DNA of 64,000 nucleotides from Vibrio salilacus (GCF_002811245.1 NZ_NIVQ01000006.1:62001-126000), one strand, 5' to 3'; shown: positions 24,720 through 33,700, counted from the stretch's first letter. Made by a program: numbers and translations. The notes: generated by a model not told the origin, from the sequence alone.

Positions 24720-26444
24720 TTATCTTTTGCGCCAAGCTTGTGTGCGATTCTCTAACAATTTACCCAAAGTCATCTGAACAATCTTCGCAATTGCGGCAGC
24801 AATCATGATCATCACAGCCATTGCCGCTGCAGCGCCAGTTTGACCTGCATCGTCCATATTCAGAATCGAGACCGAAGCCGGAATCGTATCGGTTGAGTAA
24901 AGGAATACTACCGCAGAAGTGGTGGTCAATGCATTAACAAACAAGTAAGTCGCAATGTCCAAAATCGCAGGTAAACATACGGGTAATGTCACTTTAAAGA
25001 ACAACTTGTATTGAGGAAGCTTCACGGATGCCGCCGTGGCTTCAATCTCCGATGGCAACTGCTTTAGCGCTGTCAGGGCTGTCATGTGACCCACGGTGTA
25101 GTAATGCACTACCGTGTTAATCACCAAGAATGCCATGGTGCCATAAAGCACGTTCAAAGGATTGTTCACATCATTGAAGTAAAAGATGTAACCCAAACCA
25201 AGTACCATACCCGGAACCGCCATTGGCACCACGCTAAGCATTTGCATCACTTGACGAATTGGACCAAATGCACGCCCTTTCTCAATGCAGTAAGCACCGA
25301 CAAAGATGATGGCTGTACCGAACACTGCAGTCCAACCTGCAAGCGTTAGTGAGTTGAAGAATGGAATCCAACCATAAGTACTCATTTCAGCAAAGTTATA
25401 GTTGTTTAGTGTCAACGCTTTATTCCAAGGCCAGAACGTGACAAACGAGCCATGCACCGCCATGCCAAGCACTGCCAGCACTGCGATAGAAATGATGCTG
25501 CAATATACCAAGCAAATACTATCGCGTGCTTTGTTAGGTTCTGGCTGATAAGGCACCGAACGTGTGTCGAATAAACTCTTCTGTTTTTTCTGTACCCAGC
25601 GGTCTACGCCGAACGCCAGTACCGCAGGAAATAGCAGCATAATGCTGGTCACCGCCCCCATGGCAAAGTTTTGCTGCCCTACAACTTGCTTGAAGATGTC
25701 AGTAGCCAGAACATTATAGCTGCCACCAATCACCTTCGGCACACCAAAGTCTGTGATAACCAGCGTAAAAACCACGATAAGCGTACTGATCAAGCCGTAT
25801 TTCGCCGCAGGTATCGTCACCATAAAGAAGGTTTTGATGGGTGAGGTTTTAAGTGCACGAGCTGCTTCATACAAGCGGGCATCTGAAGTACGCAGCGAAG
25901 TGGTCAAAATCATCAATGCATGGGGGAAGGTCCAGAAGATCAAACCCATCGAGATGCCAATCACGCCGTAAATCGAGTGTCCTAACAACATCTCTTTGGC
26001 AATGCCTTGATTACCAAAAAGGAAGATCAAACTGATCGCTGGCAACAACGAAGGCGCAAGGATCGGTGCCGTACCTAGGATTTGAAACAAGCCTTTAAAT
26101 GGCATGCATGAACGAGTCAGCGCATAGGCATAACCAAACGCAAGCACACCCACCACCGAGGTCACAATTACACCCAAAGTGAAGGTATTTCCCACCGACA
26201 CCCACAAACTTGAAGAGGAAAAGTACGTCGCAAAGTTTGCCAAACCGACAAATTCGCCATTGGCATCTTGCACACTCTTGGTTAACATTGCCCAAAGTGG
26301 CATTAAGATAAATAGCACCATCATGGTCGACAAGCCAGCGAGCAAACCAAACAACACAAAGTTGTCGCGACTGACACGTCCTCGTAAGGATTTTGCTTTG
26401 TCTTGAATGGTGAGTCTATTCATCGTCATTGTTTTCGCATTCAT
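24720..26444 (-). CDS. phnU: 2-Aminoethylphosphonate ABC transporter permease, two-domain fusion
   Basis: A 574-residue inner-membrane protein with about twelve membrane helices. It holds two binding-protein-dependent permease domains in one chain, with EAA-type coupling loops near residues 190-215 (YEAARALKTSPIKTFFMVTI) and 470-490 (EATAASVKLPQYKLFFKVTL). This fits the PhnU2 type of aminoethylphosphonate permease, replacing the separate PhnU and PhnV of other bacteria. TAGGTG precedes the ATG. It starts nine bases after phnT, indicating one transcript. Confidence 0.88.
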   Translation of the reverse strand: MNAKTMTMNRLTIQDKAKSLRGRVSRDNFVLFGLLAGLSTMMVLFILMPLWAMLTKSVQDANGEFVGLANFATYFSSSSLWVSVGNTFTLGVIVTSVVGVLAFGYAYALTRSCMPFKGLFQILGTAPILAPSLLPAISLIFLFGNQGIAKEMLLGHSIYGVIGISMGLIFWTFPHALMILTTSLRTSDARLYEAARALKTSPIKTFFMVTIPAAKYGLISTLIVVFTLVITDFGVPKVIGGSYNVLATDIFKQVVGQQNFAMGAVTSIMLLFPAVLAFGVDRWVQKKQKSLFDTRSVPYQPEPNKARDSICLVYCSIISIAVLAVLGMAVHGSFVTFWPWNKALTLNNYNFAEMSTYGWIPFFNSLTLAGWTAVFGTAIIFVGAYCIEKGRAFGPIRQVMQMLSVVPMAVPGMVLGLGYIFYFNDVNNPLNVLYGTMAFLVINTVVHYYTVGHMTALTALKQLPSEIEATAASVKLPQYKLFFKVTLPVCLPAILDIATYLFVNALTTTSAVVFLYSTDTIPASVSILNMDDAGQTGAAAAMAVMIMIAAAIAKIVQMTLGKLLENRTQAWRKR

Positions 26445-26452
26445 GTTTACAC

Positions 26453-27559
26453 CTACGCCGCTAGGGCTTTATCAACCGAAGGTACGGGGTAACCATGCAG
26501 CCCTTCTTCAACAAACTGGATGTAACGCACATCGCCCGCCTTGATATTGAGTTTTTGTACTGTGTCCACAGGCACATCCACAATGATGTTTTTTGTTGAT
26601 ATGTCGTTTTGTAATACGCAGTCAATGCGGAAAAACGCCCCCAGAAACTCAGTTGCAGTAACTCGCACTGGTAAAGAGTTGGTGTAGGTTTCAACGAACT
26701 TGATACTTTCAGGGCGTACCGCAAGGTCGAAACGATCACCACGTTGGAGCTTACGATTACTCAGGCTTGGCGCTGGCATCAAGGTTTCTGCAATGCGTAC
26801 TTGGGAGTCCGAGGCGACTGAGGTTTCAATAAAGTTCATGCTGCCTACAAACTCAGCGACAAAGCGCGTGGCTGGTTGTTGGTAGATTTCTTGAGGTGTG
26901 CCCACTTGCTCAATCACACCATGGTTCATCACCACGATGCGATCTGCCATCGACAGGGCTTCATCCTGATCGTGCGTAACCATGATGGTGGTGATGCCAA
27001 GCTTGCGTTGCAGCTTACAAATCTCGTCACGCAAGTGAACACGTACTTTTGCATCCAGCGCTGACAGCGGCTCATCAAGTAGCAGCAAACCCGGAGATAG
27101 CGCCAATGCACGAGCCAAAGCAACTCGCTGTTGTTGGCCACCAGACAGTTGGCTGGGGAATTTCTCGCCAGAGGTTGGAAGACCAATGGTTTCTAACCAG
27201 AAATCCACCTTCTCTAGCGCTTCCTTGGTCGACATGCCCTGGTTCTTCAAACCCACCGCAATGTTCTCTTGCACGGTAAGGTTCGGAAACAGCGCATATG
27301 ATTGAAATACGATGCCGAAGTCACGCTTCTCTGGTGGCAAGAATGTGGTCTCTTGACCGTTTTGAAAAATAGCACCTGATGTTGGTAGGTCTAAACCTGC
27401 AATGGCACGAAGTAAAGTGGTTTTACCGCAGCCAGAAGGACCAAGAAAACAAACAAACTCGCCCTTCTCAATTGCTAACGAGATTTTCTTTAATGCAGTG
27501 AACTGTCCGAATTGCTTCACTACATTTTCGATATTTAGGTAATGTTGGTTAGTTGACAT
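26453..27559 (-). CDS. phnT: 2-Aminoethylphosphonate ABC transporter ATP-binding protein
   Basis: A 368-residue ABC ATPase with Walker A LGPSGCGKTT (residue about 40), Q-loop VFQSYALFPN, signature LSGGQQQR (about 138), Walker B LLLLDEPLSALD, and the H-loop MVTHDQDEA. A C-terminal TOBE-type regulatory region starts near residue 280. It energises uptake of the phosphonate. TTGGAG precedes the ATG, and a TGGTATATACCA palindrome lies just upstream, so it may have its own regulated promoter. Confidence 0.9.
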   Translation of the reverse strand: MSTNQHYLNIENVVKQFGQFTALKKISLAIEKGEFVCFLGPSGCGKTTLLRAIAGLDLPTSGAIFQNGQETTFLPPEKRDFGIVFQSYALFPNLTVQENIAVGLKNQGMSTKEALEKVDFWLETIGLPTSGEKFPSQLSGGQQQRVALARALALSPGLLLLDEPLSALDAKVRVHLRDEICKLQRKLGITTIMVTHDQDEALSMADRIVVMNHGVIEQVGTPQEIYQQPATRFVAEFVGSMNFIETSVASDSQVRIAETLMPAPSLSNRKLQRGDRFDLAVRPESIKFVETYTNSLPVRVTATEFLGAFFRIDCVLQNDISTKNIIVDVPVDTVQKLNIKAGDVRYIQFVEEGLHGYPVPSVDKALAA

Positions 27560-27574
27560 AACACACGCTCCAAA

Positions 27575-27586
27575 TGGTATATACCA
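27575..27586. promoter_or_regulatory. Candidate PhnR operator upstream of phnT
   Basis: Perfect palindrome TGGTATATACCA, 15 bases upstream of the phnT ATG. It shares the TGGT-N4-ACCA frame with sites before phnS and phnW, and resembles operators of HutC-type GntR regulators such as NagR/DasR. Confidence 0.7.
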
Positions 27587-27682
27587 ACTTTAGTTTTGAA
27601 GTGTTACGTTCCAATGACAAATTTATAGCCAGAAGATGACAAATAGATGAAGGAAAATGAGGTTTGTTTTAGTGGTAATTCG

Positions 27683-27796
27683 AGATTCCCCACTCACTCC
27701 TCCGTCGCTCTCGAGAATGACGTTGTGAGTGCGGATAGAAGCTCCCAACTTTCTTAAGTCCGTCATTCCAGCGAACCTAGGTGAGACTAGGAATCT
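27683..27796. repeat. REP-like inverted repeat pair between phnS and phnT
   Basis: A left unit starts AGATTCC and ends GAATGACG (27683-27722). A right unit in the opposite orientation starts CGTCATTCC and ends GGAATCT (27761-27796) and contains CCTAG/CTAGG. Such CGTCATTCC...GGAATCT elements are dispersed extragenic repeats in many gammaproteobacteria; only this copy was noticed in the window. Confidence 0.65.
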
Positions 27797-27827
27797 ACTT
27801 GCAGCAAACTCTGAAATAACAGAGAAA

Positions 27828-27858
27828 ACAAAAAATCCACCTCAACCGAGGTGGATTT
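27828..27858 (-). terminator. Terminator after phnS
   Basis: AAATCCACCTC pairs with GAGGTGGATTT over 11 bp with a 4-base loop. On the minus strand it is followed by TTTTTGTTTTC. It lies between phnS and phnT, so the abundant binding protein can be made in excess of the membrane components. Confidence 0.88.
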
Positions 27859-27884
27859 CAGTATTCAACTCAAAGCAAATTCAA

Positions 27885-28895
27885 TTAAGACTTTGGCTCT
27901 GATTTCGCGTCAAACTTCTCAGACCATGCCGCTAGAATCTCTGCACGCTTGCTGCCCATTTGCGCGAAGTCCATCTTCGCCATGTTCTCTTGAACGTTCG
28001 GGAAGTTAGAAACGGTCGCTTTCACTTCTTTATGTGCAACCACTGGGTACATTTCTACGTAAAGCTCGTTTGCAGCTTTAGAGATTGACCAGTCGACAAC
28101 GCGCTTCGCTGCATCAGACTCTTTTACTAGACCAACGGCTTCTGATTCCCAGCCGATGCCTTTTGGTGTGATAACCGCTAGTGGTGCACCTTGTGTTTTC
28201 AGCTTCGCGCCGCGGCTCGCCATCGAGATACCGATAGCCACTTCACCCATACCCGCTTGAACACATGGTTTAGAGCCAGAGTGCGTGTAGTGTGCAATGT
28301 TCTTGTCTAAGTCACGCATGTAGTTCCATGCCTGATCTTCACCCATGTTTTGTAGCCACGCAGAAACCTGCATGTAGCCAGTGCCTGAAGACGCTGGGTT
28401 AGGCATTGCAATGTGACCTTTGTAAACCGGCTTTGTTAGGTCTTCCCAGGACGTTGGTTTCGGTAGGTTAAGTTGTTTCGCTACCGCTTCGTTGAAACAA
28501 ACTGCATTAAAGAACGCATCGTTACCGAACCAAGCTTGATTTGATTGAGGGTCGTTTAGGTTCGCGTGCAGCTCTTCCAAACCTTTTGGTGTGTAAGGCT
28601 TAAGAAGACCTTCACCTTTAAGCAGTGCCATTGACGAGCCAGCCAGACCCCAAACCACTTCCGCTTGAGGGTTGTTCTTTTCGGCCAGCAATTTTGCCGT
28701 CATGATACCGGTGGAATCGCGAACCCACTTAATCTTGATATCTGGGTTATCTTTCTCAAACGCAGACTTGTATTTAGCAAGAATGTCAGTTTCGAAAGCG
28801 GTGTAAACCGTGACTTCCTGTGCTGCCATTGCATTCGTAGCTAGCAGAGAGACAAGTGCAGCCAGCGATCCTTTCATCAAACGGTTTTTCATCAT
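27885..28895 (-). CDS. phnS: 2-Aminoethylphosphonate-binding periplasmic protein
   Basis: A 336-residue periplasmic solute-binding protein with a signal peptide ending near NAMAA. The mature protein has the iron/phosphonate-type binding fold (EVTVYTAFETDILAKYKSAF, later HIAMPNPASSGTGYMQVSAW). Its location next to phnT, phnU, phnR and phnW identifies the ligand class as aminoethylphosphonate or a close relative such as 1-hydroxy-2-aminoethylphosphonate. Divergent from phnW with two operators in the shared promoter region, and separated from phnT by a terminator. Confidence 0.88.
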   Translation of the reverse strand: MMKNRLMKGSLAALVSLLATNAMAAQEVTVYTAFETDILAKYKSAFEKDNPDIKIKWVRDSTGIMTAKLLAEKNNPQAEVVWGLAGSSMALLKGEGLLKPYTPKGLEELHANLNDPQSNQAWFGNDAFFNAVCFNEAVAKQLNLPKPTSWEDLTKPVYKGHIAMPNPASSGTGYMQVSAWLQNMGEDQAWNYMRDLDKNIAHYTHSGSKPCVQAGMGEVAIGISMASRGAKLKTQGAPLAVITPKGIGWESEAVGLVKESDAAKRVVDWSISKAANELYVEMYPVVAHKEVKATVSNFPNVQENMAKMDFAQMGSKRAEILAAWSEKFDAKSEPKS

Positions 28896-28926
28896 TTTCT
28901 CCAGTTAATTTGGCTAAGTTTTAATT

Positions 28927-28938
28927 TGGTCTGTACCA
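28927..28938. promoter_or_regulatory. Candidate PhnR operator upstream of phnS
   Basis: TGGTCTGTACCA lies 31 bases upstream of the phnS ATG. The outer eight bases form a perfect inverted repeat shared with the phnT and phnW sites. Confidence 0.7.
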
Positions 28939-29123
28939 GTTGAAGATAACCACCCTACTGAGCCTTTATGACGAAATCATGACCATTAAATGGCAGTTTT
29001 ACGAAAATTTGCGATGAATAATCGTTCAATTGATCCGCCATTTTCTGCATATTAAAGTTTTGTGAAATTGAAGATTCGCCTATTTACTGCCCTTTTCTTC
29101 CTCGCTAGAGTGAAACTGAAATT

Positions 29124-29135
29124 TGGTGTAGACCA
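29124..29135. promoter_or_regulatory. Candidate PhnR operator upstream of phnW
   Basis: TGGTGTAGACCA lies 26 bases upstream of the phnW ATG at 29162. Its outer frame is identical to the other two sites, and its distance from the start fits an operator at or just after the promoter. Confidence 0.7.
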
Positions 29136-29161
29136 ATTAGATTGTTATGATGGAAATCGAG

Positions 29162-30265
29162 ATGAAAAACGAATACCTACTACTGACTCCAGGTCCTCTA
29201 TCTACTTCTGAAACAGTACGTGAAGCCATGCTAAAAGACTGGTGTACTTGGGATGATGAATACAACAAAGACATTGTAGAAGTGATCCGCACTAAGCTTG
29301 TAAAGCTGGCGACGGAGCAAGACGGCTACACCAGCGTACTAATGCAAGGTAGCGGCACCGCATCAGTAGAAGCAACAATTGGCAGCGCCATTGGCAAAGA
29401 TGGGAAGCTGCTAGTTGTCGACAACGGTGCGTACGGTGCACGTATCGCTCAGATCGCTGATTACCTAAATATTCCATGCCATGTAGTTTCCCCAGGCGAA
29501 ACATCACAGCCACACTTGAACGAGGTGGAAACTGCATTGGCATCGGATCCTGCGATCACACACGTGGCAATTGTTCACTGTGAGACAACCACTGGCATGC
29601 TTAACCCAATTGAGGCATTTGCTTCTGCGGCAAAAGCACACGGTAAAGTGGTGATTCTCGATGCCATGTCGAGCTTTGGTGGCATTCCTATCGATATCGC
29701 AGAGCTAGGCATCGATTTTATGATCAGCTCTGCAAACAAATGTATTCAAGGCGTACCGGGTTTTGGCTTTGTGATTGCAAAACAAACAGAGCTAGAAAAG
29801 TGCCAAGGTCAGGCTCGCTCTTTGAGCCTTGATCTTTACGACCAGTGGCACTGCATGGAAGTGAACCACGGCAAATGGCGTTTTACGTCTCCAACGCACA
29901 CGGTTCGCGCTTTCTATCAAGCATTGTTAGAGCTGGAACAAGAAGGCGGTATTGAGGCTCGTCATAACCGTTACCAAACTAACCAGAAAACACTGGTTGC
30001 AGGTATGCGTTCTCTGGGTTTCGAGCCACTACTGAGTAATGACCTTCACTCGCCAATCATCACTTCTTTCTACTCTCCGACGCACAGTGATTACCAGTTC
30101 AAAGCGTTCTACACGCGTTTGAAAGAGCAAGGCTTCGTGATTTATCCGGGTAAGGTGTCGAACGCAGATTGCTTCCGTATCGGCAACATTGGCGAAGTTT
30201 ACCCAGCAGATATCGAGCGCTTAATCGGTGCGATTGAAAAAGCAATGTACTGGCAAGTTGCGTAA
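29162..30265 (+). CDS. phnW: 2-Aminoethylphosphonate-pyruvate transaminase
   Basis: PhnW transfers the amino group of 2-aminoethylphosphonate to pyruvate, giving phosphonoacetaldehyde and alanine. The 367-residue protein begins [20 protein letters not shown], the usual PhnW N-terminus, which is why the ATG at 29162 is preferred over 29147 and 29150. The PLP Lys is seen in [15 protein letters not shown] near residue 194. It is first in phnW-pbfA-phnX, divergent from phnS. Confidence 0.95.
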   Translation: MKNEYLLLTPGPLSTSETVREAMLKDWCTWDDEYNKDIVEVIRTKLVKLATEQDGYTSVLMQGSGTASVEATIGSAIGKDGKLLVVDNGAYGARIAQIADYLNIPCHVVSPGETSQPHLNEVETALASDPAITHVAIVHCETTTGMLNPIEAFASAAKAHGKVVILDAMSSFGGIPIDIAELGIDFMISSANKCIQGVPGFGFVIAKQTELEKCQGQARSLSLDLYDQWHCMEVNHGKWRFTSPTHTVRAFYQALLELEQEGGIEARHNRYQTNQKTLVAGMRSLGFEPLLSNDLHSPIITSFYSPTHSDYQFKAFYTRLKEQGFVIYPGKVSNADCFRIGNIGEVYPADIERLIGAIEKAMYWQVA

Positions 30266-30291
30266 AGCAGCCTTCTGATTGAGAGAGCGTT

Positions 30292-31671
30292 ATGACTCAG
30301 AATATCAAACCGACCCACTTCCGCAGCGAAGGCGATGTCAACACGACACCAGCGCGCCAAGCTTGGAATGCATCGATGGACGACGAACGCACGCAAGCCT
30401 TGTTGAAGCGTGATTCGGAAGTCTTTATTCATCAAGCTATGTCGACGCCTTGCTTAGATACCTTGGAAGCAGCAGAAGGCATCTACATCCAAGATGCCAC
30501 GGGCCAAAAGTACATGGACTTCCATGGCAATAACGTCCATCAGCTGGGCTACGCTCATCCGCATGTGATTAAACGTGTGCAAGAGCAAATTGCCAAACTG
30601 CCTTTTTCACCACGTCGTTTTACCAACGAGACCGCAATTGAATGCGCCGAAAAACTCACCCAAATCTGTGGCGGCGAATTGAACCGCGTGTTGTTTGCTC
30701 CGGGTGGCACATCTGCGGTTGGCATGGCGCTTAAACTAGCGCGCCACATCACGGGCAACTACAAGGTGGTGTCTCTGTGGGATTCCTTCCACGGCGCATC
30801 GTTGGATGCCATCTCAGTGGGCGGTGAAGCGTGTTTCCGCCAAGGCATGGGACCATTAATGGCAGGTGTTGAGCGCATTCCACCAGCCGTATCTTACCGT
30901 GGCGCTTTCCCAGTCGCGGACGGCAGCGACGTGCATTACGCCGACTACCTTAAATACGTGATTGAGAAAGAAGGCGGCGTGGGCGCGTTTATCGCAGAAG
31001 CGGTTCGCAATACCGACGTACAAGTGCCGAGCAAAGCCTACTGGAAACGCATTCGCGAAATCTGTGACAAACACAATGTCATGCTGATCATCGACGACAT
31101 CCCTAACGGCATGGGTCGCAGCGGTGAATGGTTTACCTACCAAGCCTACGACATCGAGCCAGATATGCTGTGCATCGGTAAAGGCTTGGGTGGTGGCTTA
31201 GTGCCTATCGCAGCCATGGTAACCAAAGACAAATACAACACCGCCGAGCAAATCTCCATGGGTCACTACACTCATGAGAAAAGCCCTATCGGTTGTGCTG
31301 CAGCACTGGCAACCATGGAAGCCATTGAGCAAGACGGCTTGCTAGATAAAGCCAAAGCCGACAGCCAGTTCATGCGTGAAAAGCTGCTAGAGATGAAAGC
31401 CAAATACCCCGTGATTGGTGATGTGCGTGGCATCGGCATGTTGTGGGGCATTGAGCTGGTCACTGACCACGAAAGCAAAGCACGCGCGTATGACGAAGCG
31501 GAAGCTGTGCTCTACCAATGCCTCAACAACGGAGTGAGTTTCAAGGTATCGCAAGGTAATGTGATTCAACTCAGCCCACCGCTGATCATCACTCGCGAAC
31601 AACTGACAGAAGCGTTGGCGATATTCGAAGAAGCCATCGCCAAAGTGTGCAAAGACTTTAACTACTTCTAA
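30292..31671 (+). CDS. pbfA: (R)-1-hydroxy-2-aminoethylphosphonate ammonia-lyase PbfA
   Basis: A 459-residue PLP enzyme of the class III aminotransferase fold, with the Lys in CIGKGLGGGLVPIAAM near residue 297 and LFAPGGTSAVGMALKLAR near 138. Between phnW and phnX this family member is PbfA, described in Vibrio as a lyase turning (R)-1-hydroxy-2-aminoethylphosphonate into phosphonoacetaldehyde and ammonia. It feeds the same intermediate as PhnW, so the locus can use both phosphonates. A true transaminase role is the alternative, but the gene context argues for PbfA. The gene starts 26 bases after phnW with GAGAG near its ATG. Confidence 0.88.
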   Translation: MTQNIKPTHFRSEGDVNTTPARQAWNASMDDERTQALLKRDSEVFIHQAMSTPCLDTLEAAEGIYIQDATGQKYMDFHGNNVHQLGYAHPHVIKRVQEQIAKLPFSPRRFTNETAIECAEKLTQICGGELNRVLFAPGGTSAVGMALKLARHITGNYKVVSLWDSFHGASLDAISVGGEACFRQGMGPLMAGVERIPPAVSYRGAFPVADGSDVHYADYLKYVIEKEGGVGAFIAEAVRNTDVQVPSKAYWKRIREICDKHNVMLIIDDIPNGMGRSGEWFTYQAYDIEPDMLCIGKGLGGGLVPIAAMVTKDKYNTAEQISMGHYTHEKSPIGCAAALATMEAIEQDGLLDKAKADSQFMREKLLEMKAKYPVIGDVRGIGMLWGIELVTDHESKARAYDEAEAVLYQCLNNGVSFKVSQGNVIQLSPPLIITREQLTEALAIFEEAIAKVCKDFNYF

Positions 31672-31692
31672 CCTCAACAAAAACCAATTTAT

Positions 31693-31729
31693 CCTGAGCG
31701 CAGTTCCGACGTATAGGCAAGCGCTCTGG
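31693..31729 (+). promoter_or_regulatory. Intercistronic hairpin between pbfA and phnX
   Basis: CCTGAGCGC and GCGCTCTGG pair over eight of nine positions with a 19-base loop. No T-run follows. It may stabilise or separate the pbfA and phnX parts of the message. Confidence 0.4.
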
Positions 31730-31749
31730 TAAGCAAAAAAGGATTGAAC

Positions 31750-32565
31750 ATGAGCAACTCACCAATTCAAGCAGTGATCTTTGACTGGGCTGGCACTATC
31801 GTCGATTTCGGCTCTTTTGCGCCAACCAGTATCTTTGTGGAAGCGTTCAAACAAGGTTTTGATTTTGATATCGACCTTGAAGAAGCGCGCGAACCAATGG
31901 GACTTGGTAAGTGGGACCACATCCAAGCGGTTGGTCGCATCCCTGCAGTTGATAAGCGTTGGAATGACAAATTTGGTCACTCAATGACCAGCGAAGACAT
32001 CGACGCTATCTACGCAGCATTTATGCCTCTGCAAAAAGCAAAAGTGGCTGATCATGCAGAGCCTATCTTAAATGCGATTGAAGTTGTGAACGGTCTGAAA
32101 GACAAAGGCATCAAGATCGGTTCTTGTTCTGGTTATCCTCGCGAAGTGATGGACGTGCTGATTCCGGTGGCAGCGGATTACGGCTACAAACCAGATTACG
32201 TAGTAGCAACGGATGACCTACCGCAAGGTGGTCGCCCAGCACCATTTATGGCACTCAAGAACGTGATTGAGCTGAATGTTACTGACGTTAATGCGTGTAT
32301 CAAAGTGGATGATGCCGCACCGGGCATCGATGAAGGTCACAACGCCGGTATGTGGACCGTTGGTTTACTGCTTTCTGGTAACGAAGCAGGTCTAACGTTT
32401 GAAGAATACCAAGCCGCGGACGAAGCAACACTTAATGCCGCTCGTGAAAAAGCGCGTACAAAATTGCTCAAGAGCTCGCCGCATTACCTCATCGATACTA
32501 TCGCTGACCTCCCAGAAGTGGTTGCAGATATCGAATGTCGCCTAGAGGCAGGTGAACGTCCGTAG
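31750..32565 (+). CDS. phnX: Phosphonoacetaldehyde hydrolase (phosphonatase)
   Basis: PhnX cleaves the C-P bond of phosphonoacetaldehyde to acetaldehyde and phosphate. The 271-residue HAD enzyme has the nucleophile Asp in [12 protein letters not shown] near residue 12. The Schiff-base Lys is in [10 protein letters not shown] near residue 54, and the C-terminal [18 protein letters not shown] segment binds metal. The ATG at 31750 has AGGA six bases upstream; a TTG at 31744 also lies in frame. It completes phnW-pbfA-phnX. Confidence 0.95.
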   Translation: MSNSPIQAVIFDWAGTIVDFGSFAPTSIFVEAFKQGFDFDIDLEEAREPMGLGKWDHIQAVGRIPAVDKRWNDKFGHSMTSEDIDAIYAAFMPLQKAKVADHAEPILNAIEVVNGLKDKGIKIGSCSGYPREVMDVLIPVAADYGYKPDYVVATDDLPQGGRPAPFMALKNVIELNVTDVNACIKVDDAAPGIDEGHNAGMWTVGLLLSGNEAGLTFEEYQAADEATLNAAREKARTKLLKSSPHYLIDTIADLPEVVADIECRLEAGERP

Positions 32566-32580
32566 GATTTATGTACCAAG

Positions 32581-32608
32581 CCTCTAACTCAACGAATTGA
32601 GTTAGAGG
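32581..32608 (+). terminator. Stem-loop after phnX
   Basis: CCTCTAACTCAA and TTGAGTTAGAGG form a 12-bp perfect stem with loop CGAA, 15 bases after the stop. The T-run is weak, but the hairpin probably marks the 3' end of the operon. Confidence 0.65.
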
Positions 32609-32698
32609 TAATATGCTGAAATTATTTCGGATAAGTATTACTAGCCCAAATATTGATACTAAAGATTGTCTTGATTAATAACTCTATGAGGGAGTGGG

Positions 32699-32725
32699 GC
32701 AAAAAAGAGTCAGTCTGGCTCTTTT
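32699..32725 (-). terminator. Terminator for the minus-strand small genes
   Basis: On the minus strand AAAAGAG and CTCTTTT form the stem, continuing into a T-run (CTCTTTTTTGCC). It follows the 81-residue hypothetical gene. Confidence 0.6.
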
Positions 32726-32783
32726 GAATAAAAAGAGAGGGTATCGAGGAAGAACTTAGGAAGCAGTGTCAGGTTACCCTCAC

Positions 32784-33029
32784 TTACTCTTGGGGCTGAT
32801 GACCCGTCTTCTCCGCAAGCTTGCGCATAGCCTCGGCAAACGTTGTTGTCGCGCCTTTCGCCTGAACCTGTACTACCTTATATCCCATCTTTTCTAACGC
32901 TTGACGTTCTGCCAAAACAGCTTTGTCCTCTTGCTGGCTAGCCTGAGTAGGCAGATGAATGTAACACCCTTCTAATTGACCGTCTTCGACCAATTGGTGG
33001 TGTCTTAGTGCATTGATATCGAAATTCAT
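32784..33029 (-). CDS. Hypothetical protein
   Basis: An 81-residue protein beginning MNFDINALRHHQLVEDGQLE, hydrophilic, with a segment MGYKVVQVQAKGATTTFAEA before a helical C-terminus. No known family or signal peptide and no clear Shine-Dalgarno. It follows the DUF3820-type gene on the same strand after 38 bases, so the two may form one transcript. Confidence 0.5.
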   Translation of the reverse strand: MNFDINALRHHQLVEDGQLEGCYIHLPTQASQQEDKAVLAERQALEKMGYKVVQVQAKGATTTFAEAMRKLAEKTGHQPQE

Positions 33030-33067
33030 AGTAAGGTTTTGGGTATTAATTTGAATTACTGGGTTGG

Positions 33068-33283
33068 CTACATTCGCTTTAAAGGCTTAACCACGCTATC
33101 TAGCCCCTCAATTTTAAGTGCCAAACAGAGCTGCAGCAGTTTACCCAACTCTCCTTCGGGAAAGCCTTTCTTATCGAACCACAACAAATACTCTTCTGGT
33201 AGATCAATCAATGCTCGCCCAGCATATTTACCAAAAGGCATCGGCATACGTGCCAATTTTATCAGGTTTTCTTTTTCTAGCAT
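33068..33283 (-). CDS. DUF3820-family small protein
   Basis: A 71-residue protein with the pattern MPFGKYAGRALIDLPEEYLLWF, which I recognise as DUF3820, a family of small soluble proteins sometimes labelled putative quorum-sensing-regulated factors. The full family domain is present. The catalytic or binding role is not known. The ribosome-binding site is weak. It sits between an XRE regulator and a hypothetical gene on the same strand. Confidence 0.72.
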   Translation of the reverse strand: MLEKENLIKLARMPMPFGKYAGRALIDLPEEYLLWFDKKGFPEGELGKLLQLCLALKIEGLDSVVKPLKRM

Positions 33284-33343
33284 CAGGCTTTACTCTGTAG
33301 ATCAAGTCGTGACAGTTTACACTTTTCAAACCAGGGACAACAA

Positions 33344-33700
33344 CTAAAGCTGAGGCGTCACAGTATGGGCGTACTCTACCACGATTTGATTTCCGTCAAT
33401 GTAAGCATTTTGGATATCGCCATCAACACTCATTCTGCTTACCAGGTAAATTACTTTAGGCCCATTGGCTAAATCTTCTTTCAATGACGGAAACACATTA
33501 TGAGGCTCCAAGCGCAATAAATGACAAAACTGGCTGACAAATGACATTGTTAGCGGTTTTTCACCACGCAATAATTGTGAAAACGCAAGCTGACTCATGC
33601 CAAGCTTTTTGGCAAACTCCATCTGCGTTAGACGCATTTTTGACTTTTGTGACATCCAAGACTTATACAAAGCTTCTCTGTCTTTATCAGTAAACTCCAT
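33344..33700 (-). CDS. XRE-family helix-turn-helix regulator
   Basis: A 118-residue protein with an N-terminal Cro/C1-type helix-turn-helix (residues about 18-75, LTQMEFAKKLGMSQLAFSQL then LRGEKPLT). A short beta-rich C-terminal domain (PKVIYLVSRMSV) may bind a ligand or mediate dimerisation. The ATG at 33700 has GGGGAA upstream; the 33715 start is a GTG without support. Possible leader gene of the small minus-strand cluster. Target unknown. Confidence 0.78.
   Translation of the reverse strand: MEFTDKDREALYKSWMSQKSKMRLTQMEFAKKLGMSQLAFSQLLRGEKPLTMSFVSQFCHLLRLEPHNVFPSLKEDLANGPKVIYLVSRMSVDGDIQNAYIDGNQIVVEYAHTVTPQL

Noticed and set aside
28896..29146. Riboswitch in the phnS/phnW gap
   Set aside because: No conserved riboswitch core was visible; the palindromic operators explain the regulation more simply.
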